DNA of 64,000 nucleotides, taken from positions 1-64,000 of the forward strand of contig JAEEYE010000011.1 in assembly GCA_016291665.1 (NCBI GenBank). The letters are read 5' to 3'. Below are positions 33,544-42,300 of this stretch, piece after piece. The notes below the pieces were generated by a model. The model saw only the letters and a program-made list of their open reading frames with translations. It was not told where the DNA came from and searched no databases. Every line of letters begins with the position of its first letter. Within the stretch, counting starts at the first letter, position 1. This stretch comes from Oxalobacter sp. (GTDB lineage Bacteria > Pseudomonadota > Gammaproteobacteria > Burkholderiales > Burkholderiaceae_D). Position numbers and translations under genes: made by a program.

Positions 33544-34062
33544 ATGACTTCCCTGCTTGAACTCATCAAAACAAGGCGTAGCTGCCGCAGTTTCAAACCC
33601 GATCCCGTCCCCCACGAACTCATCGACCAAATCATCGAGGCTGGCCTCTATGCTGCTTCAGGCAAAGGCCTCCAGTCGCAGATTATCATCGCAGTCACCA
33701 ACCAGGCGTTGTTGAAAGAACTCAACAGGATCAACGGAACCTTCGGTGGTGGGCCAGAACCTTTTTATGGTGCACCGTGTGTGCTCATTGTTGCCGCTGA
33801 GACGAGTAACGGCTCGCAAGCCTATGACGGCGCGCTGACGTTAGGCAATATGATGTTAATGGCCCATGACCTGGGATTGGGCAGCTGCTGGATACACCGC
33901 GCAAGGCAGGAATTTGAAACCGACTTTGGGCGCAACCTGCTCCAAAAATTGGGACTTAAAGGCAACTACGAGGGTGTCGGACACCTGGCACTCGGTTACC
34001 CAGACTTTCCTCAATCGTACGTCTTCCCGAGACGTCCAAACCGTGCTTTCTATATTGAATAG
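33544..34062 (+). CDS. nitroreductase family flavoprotein
   Basis: A 172-aa FMN-dependent nitroreductase: LLELIKTRRSCRSFKPDPVP is the family's N-terminal FMN-phosphate motif; LTLGNMMLMAHDLGLGSCWIHRA and VGHLALGYP follow as usual. It is on the short side but complete. The substrate is not predictable. AAAGGA precedes the ATG at 33544. The next gene starts 11 bp downstream. Confidence 0.92.
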   Translation: MTSLLELIKTRRSCRSFKPDPVPHELIDQIIEAGLYAASGKGLQSQIIIAVTNQALLKELNRINGTFGGGPEPFYGAPCVLIVAAETSNGSQAYDGALTLGNMMLMAHDLGLGSCWIHRARQEFETDFGRNLLQKLGLKGNYEGVGHLALGYPDFPQSYVFPRRPNRAFYIE

Positions 34063-34073
34063 GAGTAAACGCC

Positions 34074-34766
34074 ATGATCCTCGACAAACTGAAAGACAAG
34101 GTGGACTCGATTTCCGCTGAAATCAAAAAGAACTTCCACCCGTGTGATATCTGTGGCCGGTCAATCACCACCGACATCGACCGCTGCCCATCCTGCGAAG
34201 ACGCCTACCTCGATCTGACCGATCCTGCCAGGATGCCGCAGGATCAAGACCAGATCAACAGCCTGATCAACCGCTTTGTGATGATCCTGCCCAAGATGGC
34301 TGATGGGGAATTGAAGGACACAATCACATCAAACCTAGACCGCCTACGTGCCAAATCCAACGAAATCGGGCAACACGAACAGGCTGTCGCCGCAGCAGCG
34401 TCTTCTCCCAAAAAGCCCCGAAAACCTGTCCTGCTAAGCAACACGGAAACGGTTGTCGGCCACACCGTCTCGGCACAGCTAGGGATTGTTACCGTATCAC
34501 GGACGGTCACCCTGACCACCACAGATGGACAGCGCGAAACCGATGATGCTGTTAAAACCGCTTTAGATGATCTCGCAACCAGGGCTGATGCCTTGGGTGC
34601 CAATGCCATCATCAATATACGCATCGGCTATACCGGGGTTGAATCGATGACGCTCGCCCCGAAAGTCCTGTTGACCGTCACAGGCACTGCTGCAACCGTC
34701 CCTTCTAACCAACCAGAAAACACGGTTGCTGTTGCTGAAAGTCCTGATAATGGCATCGAACTGTAG
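34074..34766 (+). CDS. zinc-finger / YbjQ (DUF74) fusion protein
   Basis: A 230-aa protein. Residues 22-43 hold a C-x2-C...C-x2-C zinc ribbon (PCDICGR...RCPSCED). A helical linker follows, then a YbjQ-like domain (about 118-210): LLSNTETVVGHTVSAQLGIV, LATRADALGANAIINIRIGY and VLLTVTGTAA. YbjQ domains form pentamers and are annotated as metal-binding on structural grounds. The fused ribbon is not usual. AGGAG precedes the ATG; it probably shares a transcript with the nitroreductase and ends at a terminator. Confidence 0.8.
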   Translation: MILDKLKDKVDSISAEIKKNFHPCDICGRSITTDIDRCPSCEDAYLDLTDPARMPQDQDQINSLINRFVMILPKMADGELKDTITSNLDRLRAKSNEIGQHEQAVAAAASSPKKPRKPVLLSNTETVVGHTVSAQLGIVTVSRTVTLTTTDGQRETDDAVKTALDDLATRADALGANAIINIRIGYTGVESMTLAPKVLLTVTGTAATVPSNQPENTVAVAESPDNGIEL

Positions 34767-34783
34767 GCATTATTAACCAATTA

Positions 34784-34819
34784 ATGGGGTGGCTCATTAG
34801 AGCACCCCAAACTTTTTTT
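34784..34819 (+). terminator. rho-independent terminator
   Basis: TGGGGTG and CACCCCA pair around an 11-nt loop, followed by AAACTTTTTTT, 17 bp past the YbjQ-fusion stop. Confidence 0.85.
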
Positions 34820-34897
34820 AAATCAAAGCTTTACATTCCGCGGATTTATTCTTAAACTCGCATCCCGTTATTGACCTTTGATTTTTTTATTATCCCC

Positions 34898-35419
34898 ATG
34901 AAAAAAACGATTACCCTGCTTTGCGGCACAGCACTCGTCATGACCTTGACCGGCTGTGAAACTTTCCTTGGCGGTTCTTCCCACTCAAAGGCGAGTGCAT
35001 CCGGCCCTGTGACCACCCAGTATGACTGCACCGACGGCACCCATTTTACGATTACACGTGATGCAAAGACGCCTGACCGTGCAACCTTAACGCGCAACGG
35101 CGAGTCTTACGAAATGAAGAAAATCGCAACGCGTACCGGTTCCGACAAGCTGCAACATACCTCAGGCATCACCTACATCGGTGTGTCCAACATGAGCAGT
35201 CTCGTCAACTTCAAGAAGGGTAAGAACATCTCCAGCGAATGCCGCAGTGAAGAACAGCGCCAGATCCAGGCTGAACTCGACCAGAAGCGCCGTGAAGAAG
35301 CTGCACTGAAAGCCGCTGAACCGAAGAAGACAACAACGGCTAAGAAGAAAGTGACCACCAAGAAAACAACCCATAAAACAACCAGGAAAGTCACTAAGAA
35401 AACCTCGCGCAGAAAATAA
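34898..35419 (+). CDS. MliC-like lipoprotein with Lys/Thr tail
   Basis: A 173-aa lipoprotein (lipobox VMTLTGC). The domain (about 35-115), YDCTDGTHFTITRDAKTPDRATLTRNGESYEM...ITYIGVSNMSSLVNFKKGKNISSEC, resembles the C-type lysozyme inhibitor MliC: a Cys-Asp-Gly start, a beta-rich core and a closing Cys. The tail (about 125-173) is Lys/Thr-rich (KKTTTAKKKVTTKKTTHKTT) and may contact peptidoglycan or anionic surface polymers. It is followed by a second MliC-like gene. Confidence 0.78.
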   Translation: MKKTITLLCGTALVMTLTGCETFLGGSSHSKASASGPVTTQYDCTDGTHFTITRDAKTPDRATLTRNGESYEMKKIATRTGSDKLQHTSGITYIGVSNMSSLVNFKKGKNISSECRSEEQRQIQAELDQKRREEAALKAAEPKKTTTAKKKVTTKKTTHKTTRKVTKKTSRRK

Positions 35420-35432
35420 TCTGCACTTTAAC

Positions 35433-35467
35433 CGCAGGCGGCTACCAATCAAAAAAAGGCCGCCTGC
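35433..35467 (+). terminator. hairpin between the MliC-like genes
   Basis: GCAGGCGGC pairs with GCCGCCTGC around an A-rich loop. No T-run follows, so it may attenuate or stabilise message rather than terminate fully. Confidence 0.45.
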
Positions 35468-35476
35468 ACCGCATCC

Positions 35477-35839
35477 ATGAACTGGAAAATCTCCCTCATC
35501 GTCACTGCCCTTTTGGCACTGACCGCCTGCTCCAAGACACCAACACCGGTTACCGAAACGTTTTCATGCAACGATGGCAACCGTTTTACCTTGACCCACA
35601 CACCAAGGACTCTCTCTCCTGCCACTCTTTCCTGGCAGGGACAGACCTATGAGATGACGCCCGTTAAGACAAAGACAGGCGCCGAACGGTTCGAACACCC
35701 ATCGGGCATCACCTATATTGGCGCTGCCAATACCAGCATGCTGATTGACCGGATCAAGGGCAAGCTCATTGTCCAAGACTGCCGGAACCCGACACAGGAA
35801 AAAGCCGAACTTCAACAGAACAAGCTGTTGAAGCCTTAG
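35477..35839 (+). CDS. MliC-like lipoprotein
   Basis: A 120-aa lipoprotein (lipobox ALTAC). FSCNDGNRFTLTHTPRTLSPATLSWQGQTYEM, HPSGITYIGAANTSMLIDRIKGK and QDC closely parallel the preceding protein, so the pair is a tandem duplication. It lacks the Lys/Thr tail. Inhibition of C-type lysozyme is inferred from the fold family only. The stop overlaps the convergent SGNH gene by 4 bp. Confidence 0.78.
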   Translation: MNWKISLIVTALLALTACSKTPTPVTETFSCNDGNRFTLTHTPRTLSPATLSWQGQTYEMTPVKTKTGAERFEHPSGITYIGAANTSMLIDRIKGKLIVQDCRNPTQEKAELQQNKLLKP

Positions 35840-36471
35840 CCCATCACGTTGTCGGCAATCCAGTCACCCAACATCTGACCCTGGAGGGAATATCCCTTGG
35901 CATTGAAATGCACGCCACGACGGTCCATCATGCCGCCATTGCGCCAGTAGGCAGGACCTGCCGCCGCATAAAGGTCATAAGCCCAATAGCCTAAATCACC
36001 TGCCATCGACATCTGGATGTCGGCAATCTGCCTGCCCTTTGGATTGATACGCCCATGCTTGTAATTGCCTGGCATCGTGGTAAAAACAATCGCTTTGCAG
36101 ATAGGCTTGTACATCGCCATGAAACGGCGCATGTCTGCCCGAAACTTCGGTGCGTCAAAGTTCGGTGCGTAACTTTCATTCGTTCCAATGGAAACGACGA
36201 TCAGATTCGGGTTCATGGCGGCTACCCGATTCACCGAACGCTGGTTCAAAAAATCAGCTAGGTAAGCACCGGGTTTGGAGACCTGCTGGTACGTCACACC
36301 ACCTCCCAAACGCTGGTTCAGCCGAGCATGGGCTGAACGCGGGAAAATCTTGCTAAATACATGCGAGTCACCAATATGAACGACCCGGAGGTTTGCCGCC
36401 CATGCCAGGACCGGCATCAAAACACCCAACAAAACGGCTATAAGCCACTTACGGAAAAATACGGAAAACAT
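35836..36471 (-). CDS. exported SGNH/GDSL hydrolase
   Basis: A 211-aa protein with an N-terminal signal peptide (WLIAVLLGVLMPVLAWA). Block I VVHIGDSHV supplies the nucleophile Ser, block III VVSIGTNES the oxyanion Asn, and block V DRRGVHFNAKGY the Asp-x2-His pair. Such enzymes remove acyl or acetyl groups from glycans or lipids; periplasmic action on a polysaccharide is plausible. I chose the ATG at 36471 because the upstream extension spoils the signal peptide. Confidence 0.85.
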   Translation of the reverse strand: MFSVFFRKWLIAVLLGVLMPVLAWAANLRVVHIGDSHVFSKIFPRSAHARLNQRLGGGVTYQQVSKPGAYLADFLNQRSVNRVAAMNPNLIVVSIGTNESYAPNFDAPKFRADMRRFMAMYKPICKAIVFTTMPGNYKHGRINPKGRQIADIQMSMAGDLGYWAYDLYAAAGPAYWRNGGMMDRRGVHFNAKGYSLQGQMLGDWIADNVMG

Positions 36472-36778
36472 CAAAAACCTCAATTGCAGTGAAGCCCAGA
36501 CAATCGGGTTCACCATCTGGTATAGCCTATGTACCCAATTAGGATATGTCACAGGACTATATGTAAAAATGCGAAATATGAACGGAATTTCATACACTGA
36601 ATTTTAGATTCTAACCTATTTAGCTAAAATAATCAATCATTTACTGCAATATGCCGCCAAGACCAAAAAACTTTGCAATGAGTCATTCAAGAAAACTCGA
36701 TGCTGGATTCGCGTAATACCCCCTGTATTTGTTAGAATACTTTTTTTCCTTCCACCGCCTGACAGCACACCAAAACAC

Positions 36779-37597
36779 ATGTCCAAAACCCACCCTGGTA
36801 TCCAGAAACTCATCAAGGACGCCGAGAACGGCCATACAAATGCCCAATACGAGTTGGGGGTCTGCTTGATGGAAGGCATTGGCGTGCCCCAAGACACCGA
36901 AGAAGGACTTGCTCGGCTGACCCAGGCAGGCTCCGCCAAGCACATTGCCGCACAGCGCTACCTGGGCTCCCTCTACCTAGCCGGGCAAAACGAAGAAGAA
37001 TCGCGCTACTGGTTTGAACAAGCTGCTTTAGGCGGTGACGTCACGGCCATGCACACTTTGGCGCTGATCTACCTGCGAGGAAATGTCTGCAACGCAGACC
37101 CAAGCATTGCCCTTGCGTGGCTCAAAAAAGCTGCAGAAAACGGCCACACCGCATCAATGACCCGGCTGGGTGTCATCTGTTGCCTGGGTATTGGCGTCAA
37201 TAAAGACTATGCTGAAGCCGTGAAATGGTTCAGAAATGCCGCTCAAAAAGGCGACCCAAACGCACAGATGCTCCTGGCAAGCGCGTATCTCACCGGATGC
37301 GGCGTTTCAGCCAACGAAACAGACGCAACCTATTGGTTCAAGCAGGTCATGCTCACATTCCCAGATGAAAACGCAATGCTTACAATGGCAGACACAGTCA
37401 ATGATGGCACCCTGATGCCAAAGTCCAAAGTGGCAGCTTATGTCATCTTGGGCCTACATGGCGCAAACTTCCCTAGTACACAAGTCGACACCAGCACACT
37501 GGCGTCAACCATGACCGCATCCGAACTTAATCAGGCAAAGCGCATCCTGGCAAATACCCAGCCATCCAGCGCCGACCAATGCCTCCTACGTCATTAG
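36779..37597 (+). CDS. cytoplasmic Sel1-repeat protein
   Basis: A 272-aa protein without signal peptide, with about six Sel1-like repeats (AQYELGVCLMEGIGV, AMHTLALIYLRGNV, ASMTRLGVICCLGIGV, AQMLLASAYLTGCGV) and the usual C-terminal SELNQAKRI helix. It is the third Sel1 protein in the window and unrelated in location to the other two. A scaffold role is inferred. Confidence 0.87.
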   Translation: MSKTHPGIQKLIKDAENGHTNAQYELGVCLMEGIGVPQDTEEGLARLTQAGSAKHIAAQRYLGSLYLAGQNEEESRYWFEQAALGGDVTAMHTLALIYLRGNVCNADPSIALAWLKKAAENGHTASMTRLGVICCLGIGVNKDYAEAVKWFRNAAQKGDPNAQMLLASAYLTGCGVSANETDATYWFKQVMLTFPDENAMLTMADTVNDGTLMPKSKVAAYVILGLHGANFPSTQVDTSTLASTMTASELNQAKRILANTQPSSADQCLLRH

Positions 37598-37758
37598 TTT
37601 TCCAGCGCTTAGCTGTACCCAAACCAAAGAAGCACCTTCCCCCAAAAAAGGGCTTCCCCATACCAAATCTGAAACGGGTATGTAACTTAAAGTCTGTTGT
37701 ACCTATAATTTCAGAGAAATAGAATTTCCATATTATCCTCATTGGAAAGGCTTTTCTT

Positions 37759-37989
37759 ATGATTAAACAAATCGGCCAAAGAATCCGAGAGCTTCGCCAA
37801 TCAAAAGGCATCAGCCAGGAACAGCTAGGACTTGAGGCAGGTTTGCACCGCACATACATCGTCAGTGTTGAAAATGGACGACGCAATATCTCAATTACAG
37901 CACTGAGTAGGATTTGGGATGGCCTTAGCATCTCGCCACAGACTTTTTTTGATTCAGAGCTGTTCAAGAATAATAAGAAGCGGAAATGA
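37759..37989 (+). CDS. XRE-family HTH regulator
   Basis: A 76-aa protein that is almost entirely a Cro/C1-type helix-turn-helix: IGQRIRELRQSKGISQEQLGLEAGLHRTYIVSVENGRRNISITALSRIWDGL. Size and sequence resemble controller (C) proteins of restriction-modification systems as well as free-standing regulators. No restriction genes are adjacent. GGAAAGG precedes the ATG. Targets unknown. Confidence 0.88.
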   Translation: MIKQIGQRIRELRQSKGISQEQLGLEAGLHRTYIVSVENGRRNISITALSRIWDGLSISPQTFFDSELFKNNKKRK

Positions 37990-38201
37990 TGGCTGTGCTC
38001 GGAGAAAAAACAACCACCACACAACTGACAACTGTATAGATACCCCGTCATTCATAGGTACTAACTTGCATATGCAAAGCCTGTCACTTAGGGCGGTTTT
38101 ACCAAACTAACATGACAGGCCAACCAATTTGTCACATCCCTCTTGCGCACCCGCAAAAAAAAAGTGAGAATTCTCAGGTTTCAGGATTAACGCCCCAAAC
38201 C

Positions 38202-38624
38202 ATGCCCTTCACTGACCTTTCCAGACGGTTCCTCACCATCCCGCTGTTGGTGTTAATGCTTTTCTGCCTTAGCGGCTGCCAGGAAGCCCGTCACCAGCAT
38301 GAAGGCACCTTGAATGGGGACAAGGCCAACCAGCTAATCAAAGACATGGGGAAAAAATTGAACATCCTGGATGTGCGCACCCCGGAAGAATATGCCCAGT
38401 GCCACTTAAAAGGCGCCATCAACATCCCCGTCGACACGTTAGCTGACCGAATCGCTTCCTTACCGGAAGGACCGATTCTTATCGTCTGCCGACGCGGCAG
38501 GCGTGCCCATAAGGCCTACCACATCATCCTCGAAGCACAGCCTGGCCGGAAAGACGTCTACTACCTCGACGGCACACCGACCTATAAACCGGATGGCACC
38601 TGCAACTGTGTCACCTTCCAGTGA
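38202..38624 (+). CDS. rhodanese-domain lipoprotein
   Basis: A 140-aa protein with a lipoprotein signal (LVLMLFCLSGC). The rhodanese domain (about 40-135) has ILDVRTPEEYAQCHLKGAINIP and the active loop CRRGRRA, so the catalytic Cys is present. Substrate may be a sulfur compound at the periplasmic face. The ATG at 38202 lacks a strong ribosome site; an upstream ATG at 38112 is possible but would bury the signal peptide. It overlaps birA by 32 bp. Confidence 0.82.
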   Translation: MPFTDLSRRFLTIPLLVLMLFCLSGCQEARHQHEGTLNGDKANQLIKDMGKKLNILDVRTPEEYAQCHLKGAINIPVDTLADRIASLPEGPILIVCRRGRRAHKAYHIILEAQPGRKDVYYLDGTPTYKPDGTCNCVTFQ

Positions 38625-39372
38625 GGCGGCAGTGCTGGAAATCCACCATACAGGCACCGTCCCATCCGTCTTGGACACCGCATGGGAAGCCGTAGCATCA
38701 GGACAGCTGAACGTCTTTGACAGCATTCTGGCCGCTGCACAGACCGCAGGGCGCGGGCAATACCACCGAAACTGGCACTCTCCTGAAGGCAACCTCTATG
38801 CCGCCCTACGGCTGCCCAGCACGCCCCCCTTTTTAGGCACAGAGTCTGCCGTTGCCGTTGGTGCCTGGATTGCCGATGCCCTCAACAAAGCAGGCTACCC
38901 TGCTTTCCTGAAATGGCCCAATGACATTGCACTACTTTTTGAAAACGGTCCAAGCAAAATCTGCGGCATCCTGCTCGAAGAACGCGGAGGTATTGTCATA
39001 GCCGGTATCGGGATGAACATCGCCCACTGCCCGGACGTAAGTATCCTTCGCGATGGTGCAACACTTCCCGCAGGGACACTGTCGCAGGCAGCAACAGTGT
39101 ATGGCCTTACACAACCAACTGTCGAGAATCTCTGGAATCTCCTTTTAAAGAACATCTATTCATCTTATACTTCTACTATTGGGCAATTGTGTGCATGGAA
39201 ACCCACAGCGACCCAGCGTCTGCTATGGCATGGCCAACCCGTCACCTTAGCGGACGGTGAAAAACAGGTGTCCGGCATCTTGGTTGATGTTGGGCCATCA
39301 GGGGAATTGATTCTTGAAACAGACGGCACCCGGCAATCTTTTTTGCGGGGGAGCATCGTGTCCTGCGGCTGA
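38593..39372 (+). CDS. birA: biotin-[acetyl-CoA-carboxylase] ligase
   Basis: A 259-aa single-function biotin ligase without the N-terminal DNA-binding domain of E. coli BirA. AAQTAGRGQYHRNWHSPEGNLYAAL is the biotinyl-AMP loop (with GQ-H in place of the common GR-G), KWPNDI the biotin-site lysine strand, and GILLEERGGIVIAGIGMNI the core strands. The C-terminal SH3-like domain is present. It would biotinylate the carboxylase encoded 26 bp downstream. The ATG at 38593 gives the best N-terminus. Confidence 0.9.
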   Translation: MAPATVSPSSEAAVLEIHHTGTVPSVLDTAWEAVASGQLNVFDSILAAAQTAGRGQYHRNWHSPEGNLYAALRLPSTPPFLGTESAVAVGAWIADALNKAGYPAFLKWPNDIALLFENGPSKICGILLEERGGIVIAGIGMNIAHCPDVSILRDGATLPAGTLSQAATVYGLTQPTVENLWNLLLKNIYSSYTSTIGQLCAWKPTATQRLLWHGQPVTLADGEKQVSGILVDVGPSGELILETDGTRQSFLRGSIVSCG

Positions 39373-39398
39373 GGCTGGCAGGTTAAGGAAAGAAAGCA

Positions 39399-42300
39399 AT
39401 GGCGAACAAAACCTTTAAAGACGTACAAAACTACCTAAAGGGCAAGAAGATCCTCGTGGCAAACCGCGGGATCACCGCACGCCGCATCTGCCGTTCCATC
39501 CGTGAACGCTTTGATGCGGTTGCAGTCATGACGGCGACGGACATTGACCGTACCGCGCCAGCAGCAGCTGCCGCCCACGAACTGCTGCTTTTGGGACCTG
39601 ACCCAAGAGCTTACCTTGACATCGACTGCATCGTCGAAAAAGCCCAGCAGCAAGGCATCATCGGTATCCATCCAGGCTGGGGCTTCGCTTCCGAAGACAG
39701 CCGTTTCCCAGCAGTCTGCGAAAAGGCTGACATCACCTTCATCGGTGCTTCTGAATCGGCCATGAACCAGCTGGGCAACAAGGTGGAAGCACGTAAGGTT
39801 GCCAAATCATTAGGCATCCCTGTTGTCCCAGGCTCAGACGGTGCTGTTGACCTAAAGACTGCCCGCGAAATCATCCGTGAAATCGGACTACCGATCATGC
39901 TCAAGGCAGAAGGCGGTGGCGGTGGCCGTGGTATTTTTGCGATTTTCAACGAAGCGGAACTGGACGATGCATTCTTCAAAGCCTCCACAATGGCCCAGGC
40001 GTCTTTCGGCAACCCACGGCTTTTTGTTGAAAAATTCCTGGCAGACGTCCATCACATTGAAATCCAGGTCTTGGCTGACCGTTACGGCAATGTCTTTGCT
40101 TTCGATGAACGCGACTGTACCGTCCAGCGTAACAACCAGAAACTGATTGAAATCACCCCTTCCCCTTGGAAAGGCGTCACCCCACAGCTGCGTGAACAGC
40201 TCAAAGACTATGCACGCCGCCTCGTTGCTGCAACCGGTTACTATTCCCTGGCAACCGTCGAATTCCTGGTCCTGCCAGACAGCACAGCCTACATGATTGA
40301 AGTCAACACCCGTCTGCAGGTTGAACATGGCATTACCGAAAGCCGCTACGGGATTGACCTGGTTGAAGAACAGATTGCCGTCGCATTCGGCTCTGAACTG
40401 CGCTACAAGGAAGACACCCTGAAACCTGCGTTCGCTGCATTGCAGGTCCGTATCAACCTGGAAAACCCACAGGAAAACTTTGCACCAAACTCCGGCCAGA
40501 TTACCCGTTACGTTTCCCCAGGCGGTCCAGGTGTGCGTTTGGACTCCAACATCAGCGCTGGTTATGAATTCCCTGCCAACTATGACTCTGCAGGCGCCTT
40601 GTTGATCGCCTATGCAAACGATTGGGAAAAATCCTTAGGCATCATGGACCGTGCCTTGGGTGAATACATCATCGGTGGTGTCCACACGACAATCCCGTTC
40701 TACCGCCAGGTCATCAAGGCCCCACAGTTCAGGACAGGCGACATCACGACCCACTTTGTCCAGGACCACCCAGAACTCTTCCAGTATGAAGATTTAGCAC
40801 CTGAAGAAGAACGCTTGGCCAAACTGGTTGCCGAAATCTCAGCCAAGGGCTACAACCCATATGTCCAGCTGGGTGAATACCGTTCACCGGACACCCCAAG
40901 GCTTTCTGCTTTCACACCGGTCCTGCCGGAAATCCCGTCTGAAACGCGCCGCCGTCCAAACCCATACCCACATGGTGACCGCGAAGCGTTGCTCGACTTC
41001 ATCCGCGATACCGATTACATCCACTTTACGGATACGACAACGCGTGACCAGACCCAGTCCAACTCCGGTAACCGCCTACGCCTGGCAGAAGACAGGCTCT
41101 TAGGCCCTTACCTGGACAACATCAACCTCTTCTCCATTGAAAACGGCGGTGGTGCGCATTTCCACGTCGATATGCTCGCCAACATGACGTACCCATTCAC
41201 GGAAGCCAAAGAATGGAACCGTTTTGCACCGAAGACATTGAAGCAGCTCTTGGTCCGCTCAACCAACACCTTGGGCTACCAGCCACAGCCTCGCAACGTC
41301 ATGCACGCAACGGGTGAAATGGTCTGCGACAACTACCAGATCGTCCGCAGCTTCGACTTCCTAAACCATGTTGAAAACATGCTGCCGTTTGCTGAAGTCG
41401 TCTTGAACCGCAAGGACTGTGTGTTTGAACCGGCACTTTCCATGTCCAACGCCAAGGGCTTTGATGTCAAGCATTACATGGGTGTCACCGAACACATCAT
41501 CCATATGATTGCCCGTTTGATGGGCGTCGGTGAACATGAAGCAGCCCGCCACTTCATCCTGGGTCTGAAAGACATGGGCGGCGTCATGCCACCACAGTTC
41601 ATGACCCAGCTGGTCACGGCCTTGAGGAAAGAATGGCCAGAACTTGTCTTGCATTACCACCGCCATGTCACCGACGGCCTTTACCTGCCAGCATGCGCTG
41701 CAGCCGCTAAGGCAGGGTGCCACATCGTTGACGCAGCATTAGGTTCATCTGTCAGAAGCTATGGCCAGGGTGACATCCAGTCGCTCGTTGCCTACATGGA
41801 AGATGAACTAGGACTGAAGACCAACTTGGACAAAGATGCAATCCGCGACGCGAACTTCGTCTGCAAGCAGATCATGCCTTACTTCGACCGTTACTGCGCA
41901 CCTTACTTCCAGGGCGTCGACTATGATGTCGTCCGCCACGGTATGCCAGGCGGTGCAACATCTTCTTCCCAGGAAGGTGCAATGAAGCAGGGGCATATCC
42001 ACCTGCTGCCATTCATGCTGCGCTTCCTTGAACAGACCCGTAAGATTGTCCGTTATCATGACGTGACCCCAGGCAGCCAGATTACCTGGAACACCTCATT
42101 CCTGGCTGTGACCGGCGCCCACCGCCGCGGAGGCGATGCAGAAGTCCGCCACTTGTTGGAAGTCTTGGAAGCGGTCAACACGATCCCAGAAGACAGGCTC
42201 TCTGAAGACCTGAAGAAAGACCGGTTGATCATCTACCGCGACTGTAACGACGCCTTCCGCAACCTGCTCCAGGGACGCTTTGGCCGCATGCCTTTAGGCT

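Noticed and set aside
37759-37989. Controller protein of an active restriction-modification system
   Set aside because: Size and sequence allow it, but no restriction or methylase gene lies near, so I call only an XRE regulator.
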